Below are positions 1-9,478 of a stretch of 64,000 nt of DNA, piece by piece. Where the stretch lies: positions 1,312,059,324-1,312,123,323 of the forward strand of contig NC_090444.1 of the NCBI RefSeq assembly GCF_031143425.1. The letters are read 5' to 3'. The notes under the pieces were generated by a model. The model was given only the letters and a program-made list of their open reading frames with translations. It was not told the origin of the DNA and did no database searches. A program made the position numbers and the translations under genes. The DNA comes from Pleurodeles waltl (taxonomy: Eukaryota > Chordata > Amphibia > Caudata > Salamandridae). How positions within the stretch are numbered: position 1 is the stretch's first letter; every line of letters begins with the position of its first letter.

Positions 1-2179
1 AGTGAGGGGCCTGTCAGATAAGCAATTGCTGGGAATATTAAAGACTGGGAGAGGTTTCAGTGAATAAGTAAGATGCCTGTCATAAGTTCTTTAGTCCATG
101 ACACCGACGAATGATAGACTCATCGCGTAAAGTTTTTACACCAGGGCAAAAAAGAAGCAATACGATCGTTTACTGTGCTGTTCACATCGTAAGAAAAAGG
201 GTTCGCCCAGTTTGCCACTGGGTCCCATCGGTCATTATTGAAATGTGAAGCAAAACCTACCTGCTCGGTTTCTTTGAAGGAAGCGTAAAGCAAAATGTTT
301 ACTGGTAATTGAAGGGATTTAAGTGGAATGAAAATACTGTGGGCTATCTAGATGTAATTGAGGGCTTGGCTCATTGAAGTCACAAATTACATTTACGGGA
401 TTCTAATATTGTGCTACCCAAGCTGTATTTTGGTTCCTCTATGAGCTTTCTGTTATGGCATCCATATATATAACATAACTGACGCTCACCTAAAACCAGC
501 CAGGACTATTGGTTTTGTCAATAGTTGTCAGCAGTCGAACATAAATGAGTAACAGTGATGACTTTATTGTAAATAATTGAAATTGTGAAAAAAAATGAGA
601 AAATGTTTAAATTCTGAAATTGTAGGACTGTGAATTAAACATTATTGAGCTCTGTGGAAGGGGTAGTGATCTTAGAGGACCTCAATCACTCCTGTCATAT
701 TCACTCTGTTAACATGTTCACAACTCCTTTTCGCACCACAATTTGTCCATCTGCATATCTTAAACCTCATCTCTTTCTGCTTTAGCATCCTCTTTTCACT
801 CTGTCTCCTGAATGCACTTCCTCACATATCTTTCACTTCACACCCTCAAAACGCACAACTCACCCACTGACCTTTTTAATTTTGCCTGGTCAATTTTATT
901 ATTTTTTTGACAACTGTTAACCTCCTTAAAACACACACAGAATCACAATTGCAACTGGAATACATAGCCACTGCTCTGTGCACTCTGCAGAGAGGCCAAG
1001 GATTGAACAAGCATGTGTTCCAAACACCGCAGTGATAGGCCCAGTGAGAAACTCCCACAGCCTTCAGTGTCAACTCCGGAGGGCTCATTTGTGACTAGAT
1101 ATAAGCACCTTTATATAAGAGTAAAAGGCTACACAAAACAATACAGAAACTCAACATCCTGGAAACAGCTTAAACTCTACAGGAATATAAGATTAAGTAA
1201 AACATGTGAAATGCAAATTGAAGCTTAATTGCTGACATTGATCACCTCAAAGATTTTAACATTAATTGTTGAGAAATCAATCAGTTTAGGAGTTAAATAT
1301 AGGGACCTGTTTCAATGTCTGTTTTTAATTACTACCAGGTCTGAGACCCGGAGAGATCAGGCCCAATGAAAGCCCTGGGTAATTGTATTACTCCGAAACC
1401 ATCTGTCTCTTTGATTAATTACCATGTGACACCCTAGTGGCCTCAGACACATCCTCCTCCTTAAGAAAACAAAAATGCAATCCCCTCTCCGCACATCTTG
1501 TTTCATTGAAACAAGCCTAAAAATGTATAGTTGGACTGGTCAAACAGGAGAGAGGGAATAATTAATGAAAGCGAGAGATGGACTTGGAGTAAGGCAATTA
1601 CCAGGAAGTAATTGAAGCATTACCCTATAATGCCTAATAAAAGTATAGGGAGTAGCCCAAGTGACTGTTCCGCACATGCCTGCCAAGGATGTCCCTAGAT
1701 CTCTGCTAGAGGAGCTGACATACACCTGGTTGATCTACCCTGGGTTCTTAGAGGTGACGAGCACCTGATTATTTGTAGCCTAAAGAAATTAGGTTACAAA
1801 TTCACCTGCTGAGAGTTTGAATATAATGCTTTAACCCACTTTTGGTTGTGCCAAAATTGACAAATTAAAAGAAGATAGTCTAAACTCTGCACCCCTTTCG
1901 AGACAAGTAAGATGTGTTCTTCTTACTTCCAAGCAATGAAGGTTATTTCTTCAGAGGTTTCTGGATTCGGACAAAACACCAGAAAAATAGCCTCCTACTG
2001 AAGATTGAAAGGAGAGTTAATCTTAGGGACAGACAGTGAGTGGTTCAGGGTGAAGCACAATCCCATCCTCAAATACATGAAAAAATGTGGTTTACAAGAA
2101 AGTGAGCATAATTTACATAATTTCCTGGCCAATGCAAAGGCCAACTAAAAGAAAACATTTAGGATTAGGATTCTGATGA
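1..2179. other. AT-rich stretch, nothing recognised
   Basis: I see no gene, tandem array or terminal repeat that I can name here. Open frames are all shorter than 75 codons, lack any recognisable motif and occur in all frames at the frequency expected for AT-rich DNA. It is probably old, decayed repeat or intergenic sequence. Confidence 0.5.
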
Positions 2180-2328
2180 CAGAGGCATAACCAGGCCCCC
2201 GCAGCCCCTGCAGCGCAGGGTGGCCCCAATTCAGCACAAGGCCAACGTATGTCTGTGACTTATGGTGCATTGAGGGGCCACTCATGTGCTTCTGCAGAGA
2301 GGCAGCATCATTTTGAGTTATGCCTCTG
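2180..2328. mobile_element. 149-bp MITE with 12-bp perfect terminal inverted repeats
   Basis: The left end reads CAGAGGCATAAC and the right end is its exact reverse complement, GTTATGCCTCTG. Ends beginning CAGAGGC are typical of hAT-type non-autonomous elements. No convincing 8-bp target duplication flanks it, so the hAT assignment is tentative. It has no coding capacity. Confidence 0.55.
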
Positions 2329-2346
2329 ATGTCAATAGACTGAAGG

Positions 2347-2925
2347 CAGGGTCGGACTGGCCTGTAGGATAATAAGGAAACGCTTGATGGGCCGATCTTA
2401 CAGATCAGTGTGTGGTTCTTTTTTTAGTAGTTTCGGGCCAGTTTAATGGCCATGTGGACTGGTTTTTACTCTTGATTTCCCTGACATCAGCCCAGTGCTT
2501 AATTTGTAAATAAAAAGGTGCTGCTGCTCAAAGCCCTCCACTTAAACACGCGGCTGCTGCAATTAAATGTGCGAACACGGAATACTGAGGCGGTGTAATC
2601 CTGAAGCCATCTCGGGCCACTTTATTCAATTCATAGCCACTCCCTGTCCCTTTCACTCACTCCAGCAGCTTTCTGCTCTCTCCCTTTGTAACGCTTTTTC
2701 GTTTTTCTCTTCCTCCGTCTTTCCCAAATGTCTTTTGCTTGCAATTAATGCTTGAGGCAGAAAATTAAGCGCCAGCCCTCAAAAATAAGTGCAGGTGCTC
2801 AGCACCGGAAACTACAAGCACAAATTAAGCACTGCATTAGCCCTTTTTTGGCTATCTGCCTAGCCAATGGGGGGAGCACTTTTATTTTGGTACCTGAGTA
2901 GATTTTTTGCCCCAGTCTGACCCTG
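2347..2925. mobile_element. 579-bp hAT-like non-autonomous element, interrupted
   Basis: The ends are CAGGGTCGGACTGG on the left and CCAGTCTGACCCTG on the right, a 14-bp inverted repeat with one mismatch. The flanks ACTGAAGG and ACTGACAG match at 6 of 8 positions, consistent with an aged 8-bp hAT target duplication. Without the nested insertion (2493-2834 plus one target copy) it would be about 230 bp. There is no coding sequence. Confidence 0.72.
2493..2834. mobile_element. 342-bp hAT-like MITE nested in the 2347-2925 element
   Basis: Perfect 15-bp terminal inverted repeats: CAGTGCTTAATTTGT on the left and its exact complement on the right. The 8-bp flanks are CATCAGCC and CATTAGCC, matching 7 of 8, a clear hAT-type target duplication. 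Because it lies inside the outer hAT-like element and its duplication is better preserved, it inserted later. No open frame of note. Confidence 0.8.
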
Positions 2926-3097
2926 ACTGACAGAGCTCAGAAAGAGGGTTCCTCTGTGCCTGCAATACTAAAGGAGGATCCCAGGTCGACAGGAAGGAGG
3001 TACTGAGGGACAAATATTATTAAAACCCTTAAACTCCACATCAGCCGCTGATCATCCTGTGGATTACCCCAGGAAAAAATAAAGAATTTATTGCTGC

Positions 3098-3301
3098 CTA
3101 CTGTGTTTTTAAGGTTGAAATACTGAGCCCCAACAAGAAACCATCCTGAAGGAAGTCCAGCATCCTGGATTGACCTGCGGACTGTGGAATTAACTGTCTA
3201 GACGAGCACCACTTCCTAAAAGCTTCCCAGTGCTTTGCATATGAAGACAGAGTTGAAGCTCTCCTAGAAGCTTGAAGAGAACTACCTACTGAATCAGACA
3301 A
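3098..3301 (-). pseudogene. Tyrosine recombinase, N-terminal core-binding fragment
   Basis: The 67-residue frame contains STLSSYAKHWEAFRKWC followed by a helix-rich segment (MLDFLQDGFLLGLSISTLKT), the SAM-like core-binding domain found at the N-terminus of DIRS/Ngaro integrases. In an intact element the enzyme inserts circular DNA copies by site-specific recombination. The catalytic half with the Arg/His/Tyr residues is absent; sequence leftward of 3098 shows no continuation. The copy is therefore truncated. Confidence 0.7.
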
Positions 3302-3468
3302 CCACTTTGTTCAAAGTCATGCCCTTTCAATCTCCAGGCCATCAACCTCATCCTCGCTAATGAATTGGCATGGATAAGAGGAATAACTAGAGGGGACAGC
3401 ACAGCTGGTAAGAGCCATTCCTGGTCCGTATTTATCAATATCAGTAGATGAAACCAAGATGAGTGGAG

Positions 3469-4061
3469 TCAGGCTGGAGCAATCAAGGTCACATGAGCAC
3501 TTTCTCTCCTCAATCTGGCAAGAAACTTGAGGATCAAAGAAAACGGAGGGAAGGCATAAAGGAGACCCTTCAGCCACGAGCATGACAGAAAATCAATATC
3601 AACCAGTTTGTCTTTGTCATTTTTGAATAAAAACAAGGAAGCAGGGTGTTTCGGGCAGATACAAACAAAACTGTTGTCGGTAGACCCCATCTCTGATCAA
3701 TTTAAAGAAATAACTGGGGGAGAGACAGAACTTGGGGGAAGACAGATTCTCCCCAGTCAGTTTCTCTGCCAGTACATAGACTGTCCCTAAATGTAAATTG
3801 TCCTTAGAAAGCTGATGTACTGGCCCTAGACAAAAATCTTGTCTGTAATCCTTGATAATGAAGAGACTTTTGTCCACCCACGGAAGGGTGACATACAATT
3901 TTGCTGTCACATTGTCTGTTCTGATTACCTCTGGTTTGTCTCACAGTACAGGGCCAAATGCTTGGAGAGCCATCTGGATTGCCTCTAGCTCTGTTCATTT
4001 TGATGACTTGCTTTTTGGAGCATAGACCCATAACCTCTGATCTTAACGAGAGTCCATCCAC
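3469..4061 (-). pseudogene. DIRS-type RNase H remnant
   Basis: RNase H degrades the RNA strand during element replication. In the minus frames of 3804-4061 and 3617-3910 I see the segment with a QTRGNQNR/TDN-like core and the flanking region that leads to the post-RNase H signature. The 3469-3690 frame carries LLYAFPPFSLILKFLARLRR followed by HVTLIAPA, a stretch highly characteristic of DIRS elements between RNase H and the recombinase. At least two frameshifts separate the pieces. It lies directly between the RT and recombinase remnants. Confidence 0.65.
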
Positions 4062-4156
4062 AAGCCCCAGCTCTTTTTGCTGGCATCCATTGTCATGATT
4101 TCAGGCCTCCAAGGACATGAAGGAACACCCTTCAATACGTTTTCTGGATCTATCCA

Positions 4157-5005
4157 CTATAAAAAAATTCTAGTTTCATTTATTGAGACATCAGAATTGT
4201 CAGTGACAAGACCTGAGAAAGAGGAGACCACTGCTGAAGGATGTGTCTCATCAACTTGTTTTGATGGAATCTTGCACATGAGAATAAGAATCCTGTTGCA
4301 GCTATGTCCCCCTGAAGTTACATCCATTAGTCCATTGTCATCAACTCTGAGATATTGCTCTGAACCATCACCAATCTCCTTTCTGACATAGTTATTATCC
4401 TCTGATCTCTCACAAATATAACTCATGTGAAGGTGTGGTCCAGTGAGGGGATTCATTGAGACTTGTAAAGATTTATTAGGAATCCGCGTTCTTCCAGTAC
4501 AGTGAGGACCTTTTTCATGTGAGAATTTGTCAGTTGCAAAGATGATCATAGATCCTGCCAATCATCCAGGTGGGGCTAAACATTGATCCCTTTGCTGATG
4601 CAGCACAGCTATTAAAGACACCAACACCTTTGTAAAAACCTGGTGGTCAGAGTTAACCCTAACAGAAAGATATTGAATTGGAAATGGGAATACTCCACCG
4701 AGCACATCAAAAGCTTTTGATGAGCCAGGTGGACAGGAATATGTAAGTAGGTGTCCAATAAATCTATGGCTGCCTGGAAGTCCTTGCATGAAACTAGTGG
4801 AGTGACTTGCTGTAAGTTGACCGTCTGAAAATAAATTGTCCTTACCCAGGGGTTGATTCTTTTGAGAGTGAGGACAGGTCTGAACTCCCCTGGGGGAGGT
4901 GTACATAAAAGAGAATGGCGTGCATCCCATGATCCATTTCCGCCAGAGGGACTGTAGTAATTGCTCTCTTTGCTCCCAATGCAGAAATCCATGGCCACAG
5001 GACAT
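4157..5005 (-). pseudogene. DIRS-type reverse transcriptase remnant
   Basis: This would have copied element RNA to DNA. Two overlapping minus frames (4562-5005 and 4612-4998) share the domain between them. One gives GEFRPVLTLKRINP followed by FQAAIDLLDTYLHIPVH, the fingers and the first catalytic-Asp motif of DIRS/Gypsy-type RTs; the other resumes with a VFTKVLV-like stretch after the palm (here QVFTKVLVSL). The YxDD segment is not readable in any single frame. Downstream (4157-4561) lies only weakly recognisable thumb/connection sequence. Alternating frames and stops make this a pseudogene. A Gypsy-type RT would look similar, but the adjoining recombinase argues for DIRS. Confidence 0.72.
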
Positions 5006-5010
5006 TTTTC

Positions 5011-5945
5011 TTTACTGGATTTCTGGGAGCAGGAGTATGGTTGGCTCTTGAGTTTGAGACAATGGTTAGACTTTTAAAGATAACGTCTATTGATTAAATC
5101 CAGCACTCAAAGATCTGTGATTGACATGAGCCAATAAGAGTGGATATACACAATTCTTCTCCCCACTTGATCTGTTGTGGATGGAAGAGGACAGTAATCA
5201 GGACCAATGCCCGACCTCCTAATTCATGTGTTTTGCCAGATTATTTAGGCTGGAACCTTTTTGTTCTAGATGAACAGGACTTAACCTTCTTTCTTGAAGA
5301 ATCACAGTAATCTCAATTCCAATGTCTCAAAGATTTCAAAGAGATACTCTTGCATAATCAAGTGTGCTTTTGCCTGGAAGGACTTTATTATCATCGTTTC
5401 AAGTTGATGCCCAAAGAGCTTCGTGCCCTCAAACAGAATTTTCAAGAAAGAGGAGCAAAATCAGCCTTCCTGTCACAAAACCACAGGTTATGTTTAGTCA
5501 AAATGGTGGATCCCAATGATACCGCAGTCAGCTTCATTAGGCCAGATGACACATCTGGCAAAAAGTTGGCATCAAAATGTGTCCCATCTTTAGAAGGATC
5601 TCTGAACAATCTGTTCCCTCATACACTCGTCCTCTCATTCAAAGTCCCTTCCCAATGATTGGTAGGTATATGCTGCATTAGTAGCTGTTATAAGAGGCAA
5701 ATTGCTTCCTCCAAAGCAATTCTTCAAACAATTGTTAACTTTGTGATCCACTGTCTCTGCTGAAGAACAATAATTTGGGTTTAAAGAAAATCTGCTGAAT
5801 AAGGTAGCCAAAATGGAGTTTACCCTAATAGTTTGGGGAATTATATTATTCAAATATTCCAAAGCATATGGTTTGTGGAGTAATCCCATATTGGACCTGG
5901 CCCTTTTTGCATGGCCTTCTCCCGATTTGTTGCTTCATGTTTGTG
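5011..5945. other. Unassigned sequence between two repeats
   Basis: No motif or terminal repeat was recognised. A 102-codon plus-strand frame at 5350-5658 has no familiar domain. It could be the gag-side part of the DIRS remnant, too decayed to identify. Confidence 0.4.
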
Positions 5946-7290
5946 TTCTGGTTACAGTTTTGTTGGCATTAAGACTCTATGCACGTTACCACTGCTAAGC
6001 AGTACTAAAGTGCATGTGATCTCTTCCTAAAACAAGGTAAGAATGGCCTAAACCTGATTGGCATATTTAATTTACTAATACATCCCTAGTATATGGTACG
6101 ACATTTACCCAAGACCTGTAAATTAAATGCTGCTAGCAAGCCTGCATTACTCATTGATTGTACCACCCACTAAAGTAGCTCTTTAAAACATGTCTCAGGC
6201 CTGCCACTGCAATCTGTAGTGGAGTTTTAACGGCATTTCGACCTGGCAAAATGAACATTTTGCCTTGCTTAAACCTTCCTTTTTAATACATATAAATCAC
6301 ACCTAAGGTAGGCCCTAAGGGCCCAGAGGGCAAAGTGCATTGTATTTAAAAAGTAGGACATGTGTTCTTAAGTTTTGCATGTCCTGGTAGTGAAAAACGT
6401 CAAAATTTGTTTTTCACTATTGTAAGGCCTATCTCTCCCATAGGACAACTTTGGGTTACCTTGTTACATTTCATAAGTGCTAACTTTTGTCTGAAAGCAG
6501 ATAGGGATATCAAGATTGGACTCAAATGAATTAGAAGACTGGCCCTGCTCCCTTCAGCCCTGGTTAACCAGAATGACTCCAAGAGTCAGTTGACTGACCT
6601 CCTCTTCTGAGCTACAGGGACACAAGAAGCTCAGGAGACCTTAATGCAACTACTCAACTGACCTGCTGCAATTGGACCTGCTGGGCCTGCAACTGGACCT
6701 GCCTAAGTGCAGCTGGCCTCTGTCAGAGTGAGACCCTGATCAGCAAGAGGTGCCTCACCAGATCCTGGACCCTTGGCTGGCATTTCATTGCACTCCTGTA
6801 CAAGAAAAGGTGAAATCCTGAGGTTTGGGCATTCAGAGATTGTAAATGGGCCATTCGTGCCAAGACTCTGCCACCCGTGACGACTGCCATTGCGAAGCTC
6901 TGCTGAACTTGACTCTTTTTGCTATTGTGACCACCAGTGATGACCAGCAACATGAGATCTGCACTTGACAATGCAGCAGTGACAGCCTGTGGTGACTGCC
7001 AATGCAAAGCTCCAGCAATGACCGTCCACAATGCACAACCAGCTCTTTGTTCTAAATCGATGGCAGCCCGCACCACCAAGCCTGGTTTTTGCGATACATT
7101 GATGACCATCTGCAATGCTTTCCCTGCTCCTCACAGCCTCCTCAACCGCGAATGAGACTCTGTGTGTCAGACTTTGAGAAGATAACTTTTTTCAGCAGGA
7201 CTTACTTTGTCCCTGTATTTAGCATACACTGCATTGCAGTGGTCTGACTTCTGACTTCACCTTCTCTAGCACTACCAGATGACTGCAAGT
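5946..7290 (-). repeat. Dispersed repeat X, copy 1 (inverted relative to the others)
   Basis: The 6050-6450 part is recognisably the reverse complement of 18433-18760 (for example the ATTGGCATATTTAATTTACT segment and the TAGGCCCTA segment), and of the right part of the 45.6-47.5 kb copy. The 6500-7290 part resembles the reverse complement of 12600-13000. No coding motif was seen. Family unclassified; it may be an LTR or a large non-autonomous element. Confidence 0.55.
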
Positions 7291-7523
7291 GATGCTTTGT
7301 GCTTTTAGAAGTATACAAGAAAGTAAAGGATGGAATGCTTGAATTATTCTCAGCCACTGATAATTACTCTGGCTGCATCCCAATCAATCATTATTTTGCA
7401 CACCATGCCACCTCAGTTTAGACCCAGCTATATGAAAATCAGTCTTGGCTCTGCTCCAGTGGGACCAGCCCAGCCTGAAATGCCAAGCCAGGTGCTACCC
7501 AAACAGGAACATAAGTAACACAG

Positions 7524-7575
7524 GACTGGTTTCTCCCTAGTCATGTGCTCATCAGCCAGGTTCCAGTAACATTGT
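7524..7575 (-). ncRNA. Hammerhead ribozyme motif in satellite 2-like unit (minus strand)
   Basis: On the minus strand the core CTGATGA lies at 7555-7549, GAAA at 7533-7530 and the predicted cleavage triplet GTC at 7526-7524. The linker between C and G of helix III is only two bases, as in other short-helix-III hammerheads. Upstream GGAAC (minus) can pair with GTTCC downstream of the cleavage site to extend helix I. Helix II is poorly paired, so activity may be weak. Confidence 0.68.
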
Positions 7576-7732
7576 CTGCATGGGACCCAGGTATTTGCAT
7601 ATCCGTCCCACTTAGGTTGACATGCTAAAGTATAGAAAAATGGGATGAATGGATTGCTTGAATTAATCTCAACAACTGGTAACTACTTGGGCCACAAGCT
7701 GAACTGTTCCCATTGAAGCAAGGTCAAGGCTG

Positions 7733-7740
7733 ATTTGCAT
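7733..7740 (+). promoter_or_regulatory. Octamer ATTTGCAT in satellite 2-like unit
   Basis: A perfect ATTTGCAT octamer sits about 205 bp upstream of the plus-strand hammerhead at 7945. This is the Oct-1 site of vertebrate snRNA enhancers (DSE). Satellite 2 of newts is reported to have snRNA-type promoter elements, so it may be functional; no PSE was identified by eye. Confidence 0.45.
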
Positions 7741-7929
7741 ATTCCTGGTTCCAAACTGATATGTCAGAGTGTGCAAAATAACAATGGATTGGAATGTGGC
7801 CTGAGTAATTACCAGTAATTGAAATTAATTCAAGCATTCCATACATCACTTTTTGCATACTTTGGTGTGTCGCCTTAAGTTGCACAGGCATGTCCAGAGG
7901 TGGGTCCTATGCACACTGGTTCACAGGAA

Positions 7930-7998
7930 TCAAGTTATACCTGACTGATGACCTCTAGTAAGAATGAAACTAGTCCTAGATTCCTTGTATTCTGGTTC
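7930..7998 (+). ncRNA. Hammerhead ribozyme motif in satellite 2-like unit
   Basis: Core residues are intact: CTGATGA at 7945-7951, GAAAC at 7966-7970 and the cleavage triplet GTC at 7973-7975, with the palindromic ACTAGT around helix III that would allow dimer formation. Helix II (CCTCT...AGAAT) is imperfect compared with the array consensus, which by comparison of units would be GCTCT paired with AGAGC. Predicted cleavage is after C7975. Confidence 0.72.
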
Positions 7999-8254
7999 AG
8001 GGTAGGCCTGGCTTGGCAGTTCGAGCTAAACTCTTCCCATTGGAGCAGGGTGAAGACAGATTTGAATATTGCTGTGTACAAACTGAGGTGGCATGATCTC
8101 AAAATAACGATGGATTAGGATGTGGCCCTTACTAATTACAAATGGCTGTGATTAATTCAAGCATTCCATCCATCACTTTTTCATATGTTAATGTATAACC
8201 CTAACTAGGAAAGCTATGCCTATATGTGGGTGCCATGCACACTGTGCCATTCGA

Positions 8255-8322
8255 ACCAATCTATACCTGGCTGAAGTGCTCTAATAAAAGCGAAACTGTC
8301 CCTGGGTTGCTTGTGTTCCAGT
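8255..8322 (+). ncRNA. Hammerhead ribozyme motif with one core substitution
   Basis: CTGAAGT at 8271-8277 differs from the CUGANGA core only at its last position (A to T). Helix II GCT/AGC closes properly against GAAAC (8292-8296), and the cleavage triplet GTC is at 8298-8300. Helix I begins with GG (8269-8270) pairing to CC (8301-8302). The core substitution is expected to impair cleavage. Confidence 0.65.
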
Positions 8323-8385
8323 TCAGTGAGGACCTGGCCTAGCAGTTTGGTCAGGGCTATTCCCATTGGAGCAGGGTTTAGACTG

Positions 8386-8393
8386 ATTTGCAT
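8386..8393 (+). promoter_or_regulatory. Octamer ATTTGCAT in satellite 2-like unit
   Basis: Second perfect octamer, at the same place in its unit as the one at 7733. The intervening unit has the diverged ATTTGAAT near 8061. It lies upstream of the degenerate hammerhead at about 8600. Confidence 0.45.
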
Positions 8394-8569
8394 ATTGCTG
8401 GGTCCAAACTGAGGTGGCATGGTGTGCAAAATAATGATGGATTGCAGTGCAGCCCAAAGTAGTTATCAGTAACTGAGATTAATTCAAGCATTCCATCCAT
8501 AACATTTTCTATACATTAGTGTCTCACCCTAGGTGAAAGGGGTACACTCAAACATGGGTTCCGTGCACT

Positions 8570-8655
8570 CTATGCTGCTGGAACCAAGATGTACTCGGTT
8601 GAAAAGCATTAATAAAAGTAACAACAGATCTTGGATTGCTTAAATTCCAGTTTGG
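8570..8655 (+). pseudogene. Degenerate hammerhead in the last satellite unit
   Basis: At the position expected from the 327-bp period, the core has decayed (TTGAAAA for CUGANGA, CAACA for GAAAC, GATC for the cleavage site). The distal part of helix I is still intact: CTGGAA upstream pairs with TTCCAG downstream. This is a ribozyme fossil rather than an active motif. Confidence 0.55.
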
Positions 8656-8979
8656 AGAAGATCTGGCTTTACAGATCGAGCTGGACTGTTCCCAGGGAAG
8701 TGCTGTTGTGAGGCCAGTTTGATGTGACCAAAATGAGGGCCCTGCCTTACAATGATCACATTCCTGGCTGTACAAAATGGGTGATTTGTCCTCAGACAAT
8801 CTGATTCACATTTCGAGATTTCCAGAAGTCTGTGTAATAACCTCTGATAAGCAAACTTTATCGGGATCAGAGTTTAACAAAGGTCAGTGGTCTAGTCAGA
8901 ATATGCTAGGTCTGTGTAAGACATTGGGTTGTTGGTTGACTGTGGTGTGAGACTTAGTTAAGCAACGGCCACACTCCCT

Positions 8980-9478
8980 TGCAGGGTGACCCACAAAAAG
9001 TGACTAAATTAATCTGTGCATAACCCTAGGTAACTTGGCAAAAAAACAGCCAGAATTCATTCAGAGGCAATGTGTAATGTGTTTATGCAGCACACAAACT
9101 GTCATGAAGTGAAAAAATATTACAAGAAAATTCCCACACCAAATAAAATTTAATAATTTGACACCAGAATGACAACATTCTACTCAGCAGAACCAAAGTT
9201 ATTTAGTAAAAACGAATACCTAAAGAACATATCACTAACTGCGGATATCTAGTCATGAGAGACAGGGTTGAAGGTGGAAAATATGGCGACTGCGATGGAG
9301 CACTGTTCGGATACAAGAAGTGGATTTGGCCCGGTCAGTGCTTGCTTTCCATCTTAGAAGGAACATCGAAAAAAAATGTTTTGAGAAGGTACAGTTCAGT
9401 GAGGCAAGGCTGCAGGCGGTGTACGAGGAGGGAGTGTATCATCGGGGAGCCTTGGGTTGAAGCCATAGTGAAGATATC
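8980..9478 (+). repeat. Repeat X copy 2, left segment
   Basis: From about 8980 the sequence parallels 45640 onward: CTGTGCATAACCCTAGGT versus CTGTGCTTAACCCTGTGG, then AGAGGCAATGTGTAA and TTATGCAGCAC in both. It stops at the LTR-like insertion at 9479 and continues after 12134. No coding motif. Confidence 0.6.

Larger units (their letters stand above)
3080..5010 (-). mobile_element. Decayed DIRS1-like tyrosine-recombinase retrotransposon
   Basis: Read on the minus strand, the block runs reverse transcriptase, RNase H and then the N-terminal part of a tyrosine recombinase, the 3' order of a DIRS-type element. The recognisable pieces lie in different frames, so many indels have accumulated. No gag-like part, recombinase catalytic half or terminal repeats were found; the copy is truncated on both sides. 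It is clearly distinct from, and more degraded than, the Ngaro-like element at 51-56.7 kb. Confidence 0.75.
7300..8790. repeat. Newt satellite 2-like array, 327-bp period, with a head-to-head orientation switch
   Basis: The anchor ATTAATTCAAGCATTCC recurs at 7824, 8151 and 8478, giving two exact 327-bp steps. The same anchor appears in reverse complement near 7337 and 7650. Orientation flips at about 7692. Units share hammerhead-ribozyme cores and, in two units, an ATTTGCAT octamer. Newt satellite 2 is known as a dispersed, roughly 330-bp tandem repeat whose transcripts self-cleave by a hammerhead and whose promoter resembles snRNA promoters. Period, hammerhead and octamer together support this assignment. 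The array is short, about 4.5 units, and the rightmost unit is degenerate. Confidence 0.82.

Noticed and set aside
4077..4391. 104-codon plus-strand open frame
   Set aside because: Antisense to the DIRS RT/RNase H remnant and without a domain.
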